Source: Panorpa germanica
Lineage: Eukaryota; Arthropoda; Insecta; Mecoptera; Panorpidae
Direction: 5' to 3'
Assembly: GCA_963678705.1 (NCBI GenBank)
Contig: OY783209.1
Location: 5,828,001-5,892,000 of the forward strand
Length of the DNA stretch: 64,000 bases
The notes under the pieces were generated by a model. The model was not told the DNA's origin. It worked only from the letters and a program-made list of their open reading frames with translations, and ran no database searches. A program made the position numbers and the translations under genes. Each line of letters begins with the position of its first letter. Position 1 is the stretch's first letter. Of the stretch, positions 13,321-23,302 are shown piece after piece.

Positions 13321-14379
13321 ATTTCATGACAGTCTGACCACTACTTTACAAGTTGCAGTAGTTTTACTGATGCTACTTTTATAATTTTCAAGACAATGTC
13401 CTTTTTAAAATGCATCTTCAGTTAATGAAACTAGATTTTTTTTTAATTTTCGCGCCATTAATTAATTGCATTTCTCGTGTTGGTATTACTGTTTGTTATA
13501 TACATGAAGTGGTAGCCATATGGGTACGAATAGTGTTTGTTTGACAGCTAAGAATAGCGGCGCTGTTTAACAGAATACATACTCAAAACTCGTTTACGTA
13601 TTCAAAGTATTTTTGTTCCTCGACTACGACTCCAAGTGCAGCATCCGCAAGTTCTTCAGGTCAATGTCAGTAATGTCATTCTCAAGCATTTAATGATGAT
13701 GGGATCAGATTCCTGCATGGATCATAGATCATCTCCACAGATCACAGATATTGAACACTAAGACATTCTTATCCATTTCTTACAACATGAATCATACCTT
13801 CACTATTTCGTCTTGACTGACAGACATCCGCCATTATTGTAATTAAATAAATTACCTTGGTGCTAGACACGGTCGTTTTTAACATATTTATGTATTTATG
13901 ATGCATACTATTTAATTTCCTCTTTCATTTATATTTTGAGGTTATAAAAAAAATTAGTATAAATATTTTAATGTTTCAACCTTGTAAATTTAATTAAGAT
14001 TTCAACCATAATAATGTATGCATGTTTTTATTTTTTTGACGTAAATTCGGCAACTAAGAAGAGGATATTTGGTGTGATTTATAGTTACTTTAACAAAACA
14101 AGATAACGCAGTTCTGTTTATGCATAAATTAACGATAAATTAATGATGTTGTAGAAAGCACGAGTATAATGAAGTACGAAAATAATATACATGTAGCATA
14201 TTAATAAAAAAAACACTTCAGCGGTGTAGTGCATTCAAGGACAAAAGCGTTGAAACGATTGGTTTTTATCGCGAGACAGTTTTTATCCAACATAACAAAC
14301 GTTACATGTTACGTAAACGACTTCAATATTAATATGTGTAGTTATGTTAAGTTCTAGATACTTTTAATATATTTGAAAA

Positions 14380-14633
14380 CCCAGTAAACAATTTGGTGAA
14401 GTGCCCTATTTAGTGACGTTTCTATCACTATTTCACTTCAATTATAGTTCGCATCAACTTTATCTTCATTTGTATTCCGACAGGTGGAGTAATTTCGCCA
14501 TTTGTAGCCGATAAAGTAGACATTTTATATGAAAAAATGTGAGAAACTGAACTATAAATGAACCCTTTTATGACAAAAAAATCATGACGCATCTTCAATA
14601 TGATGTCAAAGTGACTCCAAAATGTTTACTGGG
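14380..14633 (+). repeat. MITE family A, copy 4 (complete)
   Basis: A 254-bp copy with ends CCCAGTAAACAATTTGG and CCAAAATGTTTACTGGG, which form a 17-bp inverted repeat with one mismatch. AA lies on both flanks. It is very close to copy 1 in sequence, including the TATTCCGACAGGTGGAGT core. Confidence 0.92.
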
Positions 14634-15224
14634 AACGTAGCACGACTCTGCATCTATATTTAGATACAGAAGTGATAGATACGAAATATTGCAACAATTA
14701 TAACTAATAATTGATTCTAAGATAAAAAAAAATGAAGTATAAGATCAACAAAAAAACTCAATATTTTTGTGAAAAGTGGTGATGTTGTTATTTTAATACA
14801 AAGTACAAACTCTGAAGTTAGTAATAGTACACAATATCTGGAAAATGTCACCGCAATGACAGTTGGATGTTGACTGTGCAAAATTTAAAATGACAGCACT
14901 TGTTAGAAGACCCTATATGTGTATAGTATATCTATTAAAGTTACCTTTTAGTCAGCTATTTATCTTCAAAATGTATTATACATATCAACAACTGTTTTTA
15001 CTTTTTATTTGAATTTCAACCGCAAATTTCCTATGTTAAATATACACATAGTTTCGCTTGATTTATGTTGTGGTATGTTCGTCCATTTAGACAACCAATC
15101 AAAATTGTTTTCCGTGTTGCAAATTGAAATCTGAAAACTTGTTATTACGAGTAAGTCATTCGTTATTTGTCATTTCTGCTTTACTTACAGTTTATTGAGA
15201 ATTAAAATCATTTTCGCATTTTTC
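14634..15224. other. AT-rich stretch with an eroded repeat
   Basis: Positions about 14730-14930 share blocks with 11690-11850 (GTGAAAAGTGG.GAT, ACAAACTCTGA.GTTAGTAAT), suggesting two relics of one unidentified element. No coding region is seen. Confidence 0.4.
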
Positions 15225-15325
15225 CTCATCTTCCTCTGCACTTCGGTATTTTCTTCCTCTTTCTTCATTCCTCGTCTAAATCTCCTATTTATTCTCTTTT
15301 CTTTACCTCCCTGTTTTCTCGTCCA
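15225..15325 (-). mobile_element. Degenerate LINE fragment (antisense)
   Basis: On the minus strand this CT-rich tract becomes a purine-rich sequence (AGATTTAGACGAGGAATGAA..GAAAGAGGAAGAAAATACCG). It aligns by eye with the LINE C-terminal region at about 23635-23690. It is short, frame-broken and truncated at both ends. The call rests only on this resemblance. Confidence 0.45.
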
Positions 15326-15556
15326 TGACTGACTGTATCTAGTAACGTTACCGTTAGTTTATTTTAACTATTATTTTGTTAAACCACGTATTATCAAATA
15401 AATTGAAAGTAATCTATCCATGAAAATTTAGCATTGGTCTTGGACTCGAACCGGAAGCTGCCTGATATTAATCATAATGCTTTCTTATATATTTAAAAGA
15501 AGAACATATCTTCCTTTCTCAACATTTCTTAAAAGTGTAACAACTAACAGTTATTT

Positions 15557-15798
15557 AAGCTCCATTCCCACTCACTAACTGTTTTTAGTTTTATTTTAAA
15601 GTTTTAACCTTAAATGTAATTTTGATGTTATGAATGCATGTGTCATGCATCTGTAATATATATAATTTTGTAATAATTGCTATATTTAATATAAACTATT
15701 GTATTTAATATAGTTAATTTTATTTCTTTATATTTCACAACCTGAATTTTACATTTTAGGTTAAAGCCTTAAATTAACACTAAAGCTCACTTGGAACA
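15557..15798. repeat. MITE family D, copy 1 (degenerate right end)
   Basis: The left end AAGCTCCATTCCCACTCACT followed by a TTTAGTTTTA-type block matches the terminus of the copy at 37744-37988, and the next block GTTTTAACCTTAAATGTAA also matches. The right end (about CACTAAAGCTCACTTGGAA) is a diverged version of the complementary terminus. Confidence 0.6.
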
Positions 15799-16806
15799 TT
15801 ATAATATAGGGTAGGAGTATTTCTTAGGTTAAATATAATCGTAAAATATTGTAAATGTCCTAGCCAGTAAGATTTGTTTAACAATGCTTCCTCATTTTGT
15901 TGTACTTCAATAGCATTTCATAATATTACATATTTAATAATATTTTATTAATATATTTGAAGGTTATATATATTTTTTGAATTTGCATATTTTTGAAATA
16001 ATTCTAATAACTATCTCCAAGGTTAATGTTAATGATAAATCAAAGGCTAATTGTTTTATTTTTACGGTTCCGGAGCACTTTGTGAAAGTCTAATGATTTA
16101 TCTAATCATAAATACAAGAATTTCGCGTGAGTGCACATCTAAAGTTTTGCATGCGTGAAATTCACTATAATATAATTAATTATACTAAAAATAATGTTTC
16201 AAGATTTTAAAATGTATATCTAATAATTAAATTAACATTAACTAAATTGCAATAATATTTAAATTTGTTTTATATCATGTTGAGCTACATTATGATTAAT
16301 TAATAAATGTTTCTACCTGTTGGGCTCCATACGCCAATAGCAATATAGCAGCGTAGTCTTATTTAATTTATTCAAACATCTTAAGGAGGTTTGTCATTGG
16401 TGGAATAAACATATAAATTAGAAATATCATTTTTATTTGCATTTATTGAATACTTCCTTGGGGCAGTTCATTAATTCTACTGATTTAATACGTGTATAAC
16501 ATTAAGACTTGAAACACTTTTATTTCTTTCAATTTTATTTACCGTTGACCTATCTTTTAGAGGCGATCTCGTACAATTGTTGATAGATTTAAGGGATCTA
16601 TAAGAAAAACTATATTGTATTATAACCTCCAAAATGTAACAATCTGTCAAAATGCAGTAGGATTTACTTTTAAAAGAGGTTTAATGTTATATTTTTTTTT
16701 AAATATAGAAGTGAAAACAATTTCTATTACTTATTGTTATTAAAATAACAATTTTAATTATGTCACATACAATTTTGTAGAACTGTCTAAATTTATATTA
16801 CTAACG
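15799..16806. other. AT-rich non-coding stretch
   Basis: I see no gene, RNA or repeat boundary that can be supported here. The next feature is the LTR retrotransposon, whose target duplication begins at 16807. Confidence 0.45.
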
Positions 16807-16810
16807 ATGC

Positions 16811-17641
16811 TGTTGTAAGTTTATTCGAAGGCGGATGTTACACCTGACATCAATGTTGTAAAAAGAGGTCTGATGCTCGTTCTATTAGGAGATTACTCAG
16901 CTTGCTAATACATTCCGCAGGGATGCTAGTTTCTGGAAGTAGACTCTTCAGTTGACGATCATCCACCTTCTTGAATTACTCACGTTGATAAGAATTAAGT
17001 CTCTTCAGATGATTAATAGGATTCTTGTTAAGACGGTGTATTGTTGCAATTAGAGAATACTTGAGCGGTCTAAAGTAACCTCGTTGCAACATACGACGGT
17101 TGAACAATTAGTATCTTTTTATTACTATTAATACAAACACTTTTATTAAAATATATCATTTATTCGTTGTAATATTATATCTACGTACTTAATTACAATA
17201 GTATTTTATTGGATTAATAAAGATGCCAGATATAAAACAAAATGTAATTCTAGTGTTATAATTTGATTAATAGTTAAAATGTGCTCACTATTGAATACTT
17301 AGATGTTACAATTGGAGTATTGTACGAACGAAGTACAATTAGTAAACACTTGGTTGAGACTCAGGAGAAGACCGGCTTTTTGACTCCAGTACAAAACGGT
17401 ATATTAACAATTTATTTGTTAACTTTACATCATACAATACTAGTTCAGTGTTGCCAAAAATTAAATAACAATATAAAATATCCACAGACCAGAGTCAATG
17501 TTTACAAGCGCTAACTTTAAACAATTATTTGTTACAATATTAATACTAAAATTAAAGATAACATAATATAATTCTTATAAAATAAATAACATTTATATTA
17601 AAAATAGGAAGGATAAGTACGACTTATGCGTACTTACAACA
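16811..17641 (-). repeat. 3' LTR of the retrotransposon (element orientation)
   Basis: 831 bp, the same length as the partner at 21475-22305 with a constant offset of 4664. I saw no difference on reading. Its right edge (about 17615-17635) carries a hairpin with stem AAGTACG/CGTACTT. The small open frame inside (about 17281-17514) is present in both LTRs and has no recognisable product. Confidence 0.93.
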
Positions 17642-17820
17642 CCCTTCAACCCTAAAAAAGGAACGCATATTAAACAAACATATGCGTTTCTTTCCAAGAA
17701 AAAGAAAAAGGAAGATAGGACGATGTCGTACTATCGCAACACCCCCTTCCAAAAAAAAGGGACACGTATAAAAACAAAATATACGAGTTACAATTCTGGA
17801 AAAAAAAACAAAAAGAGAAG
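17621..17820 (-). repeat. Diverged 100-bp tandem duplication spanning LTR edge and polypurine tract
   Basis: Two 100-bp units (17621-17720, 17721-17820) align in the same order. Each has a hairpin ending near CGTAC, then CAAC-ACCC-TTCC (CAACA at 17637-17641 and again at 17737-17741), then an A-run with GG, a second hairpin (AACGCATAT/ATATGCGTT in the first unit, CGTATA/TATACG in the second) and an A-rich tail. The first CAACA is the true LTR boundary. The second mimics an LTR edge with an adjoining purine tract on the minus strand. Confidence 0.8.
17642..17650 (-). other. Polypurine tract next to the 3' LTR
   Basis: Read on the minus strand, the nine bases adjoining the LTR are GTTGAAGGG. 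This is short for a polypurine tract but correctly placed to prime plus-strand synthesis. A second, more purine-rich stretch sits 100 bp upstream in the duplicated unit. Confidence 0.5.
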
Positions 17821-17916
17821 CAAAGTGTCGACAACGATTCTGATCCCATCGTATAGAGTTAACACTGCTTCACAAAACAATCATCCCTGACAAAATCCAT
17901 CTTATTCGTCAAGGTT

Positions 17917-17978
17917 TTATTCATTGGTACAAAATCTCTTCAATCTATTCCTATTAACTACCGTATACTTTCTAGGTG
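17917..17978 (-). pseudogene. Integrase C-terminal remnant, out of frame
   Basis: Just downstream of the long retroelement frame, after a run of 13 A on the plus strand (17979-17991), another minus-strand frame reads RKYTVVNRNRL and ends at a stop at 17917-17919. That motif resembles the extreme C-terminus of Ty3/gypsy integrases. It suggests the internal deletion joined the start of reverse transcriptase to the end of integrase, with the A-run leaving the tail out of frame. This is inference from a short motif. Confidence 0.5.
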
Positions 17979-20459
17979 AAAAAAAAAAAAATTGACCCTT
18001 CTATCAAAATTTAATTTAAATTTTGGTTTATTACTAGTAAATTTATTTGTAGCTAAATCAATCGTAGAAGAATATTTTGCACCACTAAATTGGTCTAGTA
18101 TGTCATGTACGAGAGGCAAAGTATAAACATCACTTGTCGTCTGTTCATTAAGTTTACGATAGTCGATTACAACGCAAAATTGTTTGTTCCCCGACACATC
18201 TGCTTTTTTAGGTACCATTAACAGAGGTGCGTTAAACTGTGAGTCGCATTTTTCAATAATGTTGTTAGCCAACAGTTCTTGGATATGCTTCTCAACAATT
18301 TCTTTATGCGCATGAGATAATCTATGCGGCTTAATGTTTACAGGGTTAGGTGAGTCACTCAGTGCACTCGCACAAGATAACTTATCTACCGGGAAAAAAA
18401 ATATGTTATTAAAATTATTACAGATTTCCATTAAATCTGTTAAGTATTTTGAATTAACATTTGAAAAGTCTATATTATTAAATAAAAGATGTCGTAAGGA
18501 TCTTTTAGGATCGTTAGGATTTCTTTTCAAAAAATGGTAAAAATTAAATTTATTTATTGGAATAATATCTGGTTTAAAATTGTTAAGTATTACATCTTTT
18601 GCTGAGGAATTAGTTATTGATATATAAAAAGTATTATTAACAGGATTAATTAATGCGTTGGCTAAAAAAACTTCAGGTAGCAATTCCTTGGCTACACAAA
18701 CTCCTACCGTAGAACCCGACATAGGAATTAATTTCCTAGTACGTGCTGGAACTATGATAATACTGTTTATGTTCAATAATGGTAATTCAAATATTTTGCC
18801 ATGTTGTGAGAATTGTACGCTGTTTGTTTCCAAATTAATTACTGCTTTAAATGTACGTAAAATATCTAATCCTATGATTCCATCATGCTTAATGGGGAAA
18901 TCCTCTGACACAACCTGAAAAGTATGTTTCGACCTAGAACTATCTAAAATTATAGAAGTTTTTAGTGAACCTAAAGTATAAGGCGTGCCTTCAGAGATTC
19001 CCTTTAATAACACTTTAGATGTACTATCTATTTTGATATTATTATTTAAAATGTTTTGTTTAATTAAAGAAATTTGTGAACCAGTATCCAATAAAAATGA
19101 TACAGTCTTTGCTTTGGCTGCGACTATTCTGAATTGAACAGTGTCAGCTGTTTGCTTGTCAATAACATTTTCATTGTTACAGTTAAAATTTGTTATATCA
19201 TTGGTATTTTGTATTTCTTTAATCTCAATATTTTTATTTAAACTATTAAATTTACGTAAATGGTGATTATAAAAAGAACGTGAATTTTGTTTTGTATTTT
19301 TAGTAAAAGATACTTGAGGACCATCAGATTCAAGATGTCTCGATCTTTTACAATAAACAGAAGGTTTTGAAAATACCGTATCTCTCCTACAAATATTAAT
19401 TTGCGCGACAGGATATACCGTATCCGCATTTTCCTTCTTGATAAAACAATATTTCTCTAAATGACCATTTTTTTTACAATAGTTACAAAAAAAAGTTTTA
19501 AATTTTGTTTCGACTTCGTTAGCAAATTGTTCACTTGAAACTGGTTCACTACTAGAAATAGAATGACTTGAATCTGTTTTAAATTCAACATGCCTTCTTC
19601 TTTCTAGAGTGCGCCACCGTGTTTCAAGAAAATTCGTAAAATCATTTAGGGTTGGTAATTCAGAAGTATTTCTGTTTTCCCATTCCTTTAATGTGTTAAA
19701 ATCTAACTTGGTCTTTAAAAAATGTATAAAAATAAAATCTGAATGATTAGAATATATTCCCAACTCGGTTAATGCTCTAATCGATTCATTAATTTCGTCT
19801 AAAAAATTTTTGATATTAGTTTCTGATTCTAAACGTATAACATTGTAGTTTATTAAATTGTTCAAACAGGTTTCAATAAGTGCTACCTTGTTATCATAAC
19901 GTTTACAAAGGATGTTCCAAACAATTTCATAATTATCGTTTGTTAAAGGATAATTCTTTATGAGTTTGAGTGGTTCTCCTGTCAAATTTAATTTTAAATA
20001 ATGCATTTTTTCAATGTTTGATAGTTTGCTATTATTACGAATTAAATTTGTAAATAATTCCATGAAACTTTGCCAATTAGTATATTCTCCATCAAAAACG
20101 GTTAGTTGCATTGGACTTAAGTTCAGATTTTTTATTGAATCTATGCTTTTTGAGTCGTCTACAATATGTGTATCATTCTCAAATGTTTGCTTATAATTCA
20201 ACAAGTAAATAAGAGTGTCGTCATAAATACTTTCAACTTCCATAGACTTACTAACGATAGCCGTAGCTTCTTCATTTTTTAGAATTGGAAGCAGTGCTTC
20301 TACGACACTACTATATTTAACCCAAGCTTTATCTAAGTTTTTGATTTTTAATTCAACTATTGTTAAGGATGTTGATTGGACTTCTAAATTTTTTGAAAAC
20401 TCATTAATTAGATTGATTGTATTCTCAACTAATGTGAGGGAATGAACGTTCGGTGCCAT
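17958..20459 (-). CDS. Retrotransposon Gag-protease-partial reverse transcriptase polyprotein
   Basis: An 833-residue open frame starting at ATG 20459. Residues about 1-290 are a Gag region of the DUF1759 type (LTVFDGEYTNWQSFMELF near 119-136, ETCLNNLINY near 196-205). C325-C338 is a CCHC zinc knuckle (CNYCKKNGHLEKYC). An aspartic protease follows, with the active-site motif LLDTGSQISLI at 456-466 and IIGLDIL near 528-534. From about residue 710 comes the start of a Ty3/gypsy-like reverse transcriptase (FNAPLLMVPKK; VVIDYRKLNEQT; LVHDILDQFSGAKYSSTIDL). The frame then breaks into a short unrelated tail. The YxDD catalytic block, RNase H and integrase core are absent, so this cannot copy itself. 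Gag and protease look intact and could assemble particles. A family member deleted in pol is the simplest reading. Confidence 0.92.
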   Translation of the reverse strand: MAPNVHSLTLVENTINLINEFSKNLEVQSTSLTIVELKIKNLDKAWVKYSSVVEALLPILKNEEATAIVSKSMEVESIYDDTLIYLLNYKQTFENDTHIVDDSKSIDSIKNLNLSPMQLTVFDGEYTNWQSFMELFTNLIRNNSKLSNIEKMHYLKLNLTGEPLKLIKNYPLTNDNYEIVWNILCKRYDNKVALIETCLNNLINYNVIRLESETNIKNFLDEINESIRALTELGIYSNHSDFIFIHFLKTKLDFNTLKEWENRNTSELPTLNDFTNFLETRWRTLERRRHVEFKTDSSHSISSSEPVSSEQFANEVETKFKTFFCNYCKKNGHLEKYCFIKKENADTVYPVAQINICRRDTVFSKPSVYCKRSRHLESDGPQVSFTKNTKQNSRSFYNHHLRKFNSLNKNIEIKEIQNTNDITNFNCNNENVIDKQTADTVQFRIVAAKAKTVSFLLDTGSQISLIKQNILNNNIKIDSTSKVLLKGISEGTPYTLGSLKTSIILDSSRSKHTFQVVSEDFPIKHDGIIGLDILRTFKAVINLETNSVQFSQHGKIFELPLLNINSIIIVPARTRKLIPMSGSTVGVCVAKELLPEVFLANALINPVNNTFYISITNSSAKDVILNNFKPDIIPINKFNFYHFLKRNPNDPKRSLRHLLFNNIDFSNVNSKYLTDLMEICNNFNNIFFFPVDKLSCASALSDSPNPVNIKPHRLSHAHKEIVEKHIQELLANNIIEKCDSQFNAPLLMVPKKADVSGNKQFCVVIDYRKLNEQTTSDVYTLPLVHDILDQFSGAKYSSTIDLATNKFTSNKPKFKLNFDRRVNFFFFHLESIR

Positions 20460-20770
20460 TGTACTTAATTAAAGTTATATATAATATACAGACTAAAGAT
20501 TATTTTGTACCAATAAACGACTCTCCGAAAAATAGGATTCTGACAAGGAAAAATTGTTAGCGAAAACAGTAACTCACAGGAAATTTCCGATGGGGCTCAG
20601 ACACCGCAGTTGTAACAGGAAGGTAGTCTCTCTGATTGAACAGACTGCTATCTAACTGCTTCAGCTCTTTACTTCTCCTTTTCAAAATTCCCTCTCGTTC
20701 AAAAAAAGATGTTGTTCTAAAAAAATATTAACATAAATTAGTATAATTGCGGAAACAATTATAAAAAATA

Positions 20771-21030
20771 TTATAGTAAATATGCAAAAGTATTGGATAT
20801 AATACTATAAAAAAATTAATAGCTTCAATGATGGACAAGGATGCTACAAAAAAATACTTGGATTATAGCAAATATTCAAAAGTATTGAATATAATACTAA
20901 AAAAAAATATCAATAGCCTCATTAACAACGTTGCTACTAAAAAAATGCTTGGATTATAGTAAATATTCAAAAGTACTGAATATAATACTAAAAAAAATGA
21001 TAGCCTCGTTAAAAATAATGCTATTAATAA
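20771..21030 (-). repeat. About 91-bp tandem repeats in the retrotransposon leader
   Basis: Three units spaced 91-92 bp apart (anchor TTATAG at 20771, 20863 and 20954). Each contains AAATAT.CAAAAGTA.TG.AT, ATAATACTA, an A-run and a TAGC(T/C)TC segment. They lie between the primer-binding site and the gag start, a position where packaging or promoter-like repeats sit in other retroelements. The role here is inference. Confidence 0.75.
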
Positions 21031-21454
21031 AAAAAATACAATTATCAATTTATAATAATAATTATATACAAAAAGAAAGATACTGTCTTATTATACTTAA
21101 AGATTTTCTTATCAGTGATTATGATCTATACACAGCTGTGTGCAGTGTTTTGGAAACGATTAACATCGATTTAGATTATTCCATGTGTTCTAGAAGCATC
21201 CATCCATTCGCTGGGGGCAAAAGATTTCTTTTTTCTGATTCAGCGGGCTGTAGTTTTGCATCCACCGGACTTGTAGAAAATTATGAGAAATACAGATGAA
21301 ATGACGTTCTAGCTCGTACTTTTCAGCAATTTTGGAAATAATCGATCGGCGTAGTGGTATCCAGATTTAATTGATTCGCATCCAGGTGTAGAATATATAG
21401 AAAAAAAATTTTGGGCGTACCTCTTGGATATTTATGTGTAGGAATATCTCTTCG

Positions 21455-21472
21455 AGACCCCACCTGACACCA
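21455..21472 (-). other. Primer-binding site (tRNA-Leu-like)
   Basis: Two bases inside the 5' LTR (element orientation), the minus strand reads TGGTGTCAGGTGGGGTCT. It begins with the TGG complementary to a tRNA CCA end. TGGTGTCAG is the usual start of tRNA-Leu-type primer sites. The assignment is from memory of tRNA-Leu acceptor stems and was not checked against this genome. Confidence 0.7.
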
Positions 21473-21474
21473 TT

Positions 21475-22305
21475 TGTTGTAAGTTTATTCGAAGGCGGAT
21501 GTTACACCTGACATCAATGTTGTAAAAAGAGGTCTGATGCTCGTTCTATTAGGAGATTACTCAGCTTGCTAATACATTCCGCAGGGATGCTAGTTTCTGG
21601 AAGTAGACTCTTCAGTTGACGATCATCCACCTTCTTGAATTACTCACGTTGATAAGAATTAAGTCTCTTCAGATGATTAATAGGATTCTTGTTAAGACGG
21701 TGTATTGTTGCAATTAGAGAATACTTGAGCGGTCTAAAGTAACCTCGTTGCAACATACGACGGTTGAACAATTAGTATCTTTTTATTACTATTAATACAA
21801 ACACTTTTATTAAAATATATCATTTATTCGTTGTAATATTATATCTACGTACTTAATTACAATAGTATTTTATTGGATTAATAAAGATGCCAGATATAAA
21901 ACAAAATGTAATTCTAGTGTTATAATTTGATTAATAGTTAAAATGTGCTCACTATTGAATACTTAGATGTTACAATTGGAGTATTGTACGAACGAAGTAC
22001 AATTAGTAAACACTTGGTTGAGACTCAGGAGAAGACCGGCTTTTTGACTCCAGTACAAAACGGTATATTAACAATTTATTTGTTAACTTTACATCATACA
22101 ATACTAGTTCAGTGTTGCCAAAAATTAAATAACAATATAAAATATCCACAGACCAGAGTCAATGTTTACAAGCGCTAACTTTAAACAATTATTTGTTACA
22201 ATATTAATACTAAAATTAAAGATAACATAATATAATTCTTATAAAATAAATAACATTTATATTAAAAATAGGAAGGATAAGTACGACTTATGCGTACTTA
22301 CAACA
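21475..22305 (-). repeat. 5' LTR of the retrotransposon (element orientation)
   Basis: 831 bp, bounded by TGTTGTAAGT and ACTTACAACA and flanked outside by ATGC. It matches the LTR at 16811-17641 without any difference that I saw. It would hold the element's promoter. I did not identify a convincing TATA or initiator, because the whole LTR is AT-rich. Confidence 0.93.
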
Positions 22306-22309
22306 ATGC

Positions 22310-23302
22310 ATACGCACAAACTAATTTAACTAAAAACATTAAATGACATGAAAAGGAATGCAGTGAGTGGGAATGAGACTTAATAGCTTTAAATAAACTT
22401 ATTATAGCTTACTTTAGATAAATGTCTTCTAGATAAAGTTAGAGGCCATCCGTTAATTATGTAACACTCAAAAGGGTGAGGAAGGGTTTCCCAAAGTGTG
22501 ACAAGAGGCATCTAATCTAAAATTCGTTTTCCAAGAAAATAAACACAATCAAAAAAACCAAATAAGACTAAAACAAATTGTTTTTTCAAATTTGTGATGT
22601 CACAACAAGCAGAAGAGGGTCCATAATGAAATTTAACGGATAGAATTACAAAAATCGTAACTTTGAGGTTAAACAATATTTATAAAGTTTAATACAATTT
22701 ATTAAACAAAAATTTGCAATTTTGGGGCCTCTTTAAACGTGGCGTTGGATGTTCTTGATTTATATATGGTCCGCGTCGGTTTATAGCTATTAACCTTACC
22801 AACTATTAATCACAAGCCAAAACATAATAATTCATCACAAAACACCTTTCAACATAAATCCACAATCTTAATAAAACAAAAATAATCTTAAAGAATTATA
22901 ATATGCAAATTAATTATAATCAAGATAACAAGTACGTAAGATAAATGTGAAGTACTTGATGATGATATCGCTAATTAGTAGAAATTTTGTCATAAATGGA
23001 TAAATAATCTAAATAAATCTTTAAACAATAAAAATACCTTTACATTTATAGGAGAAAGTCTGAGCGGTGTCGGTGCGTAAAGCGTTAGAATTTGTGCAGA
23101 TAGTACCTAGTTAGTTCTAAATGGTTTTGATGCTTAATTGGGATCCTGCGCTACAATTAATTGATTTGCATAAGCATAATGTTTATGTTAAGTTATGTAA
23201 ATAAAGATGAATTTCTTTACAAGTATGTTTAAGTCGTAATACAATGACTGTTGAAAATGTTGATATCAGTTTAATTGCACAACTTTCTACCTAAAAATAG
23301 AA
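22310..23302. other. AT-rich non-coding stretch
   Basis: No gene can be supported. Near 22360 a short segment GCAGTGAGTGGGAATGAGA resembles the terminus of MITE family D, probably a solo terminal fragment. A SINE- or LINE-like block was not recognised in the rest. Confidence 0.4.

Larger units (their letters stand above)
9570..14379. other. AT-rich non-coding stretch with a structured GC-richer patch
   Basis: No supportable gene. A GC-richer patch at about 12370-12600 contains a perfect 11-bp hairpin (listed separately). A fragment at 11670-11850 (TTTCGTGAAAAGTGGAGAT) resembles 14730-14930, which suggests an eroded repeat. The remainder shows nothing identifiable. Confidence 0.4.
16807..22309 (-). 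mobile_element. Pol-deleted LTR retrotransposon with two intact LTRs
   Basis: Two direct repeats of 831 bp (16811-17641 and 21475-22305) flank a 3,833-bp interior. Both begin TGTTGTAAGT and end ACTTACAACA, so the LTR ends are themselves 10-bp inverted repeats. ATGC occurs immediately outside both ends (16807-16810, 22306-22309), a 4-bp target duplication typical of Ty3/gypsy-like integration. The coding strand is minus, so 21475-22305 is the 5' LTR. The interior holds a primer-binding site, a leader with tandem repeats, one long open frame (gag, protease, start of reverse transcriptase) and a short polypurine stretch. The rest of reverse transcriptase, RNase H and nearly all of integrase is missing. 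The element therefore cannot be autonomous, yet its LTRs look identical, so insertion was probably recent and driven by proteins supplied in trans. Confidence 0.93.

Noticed and set aside
17281-17514. 77-codon open frame repeated at 21945-22178
   Set aside because: It lies inside both LTRs and begins with GTG; its two copies only reflect LTR duplication, and no product is recognisable.
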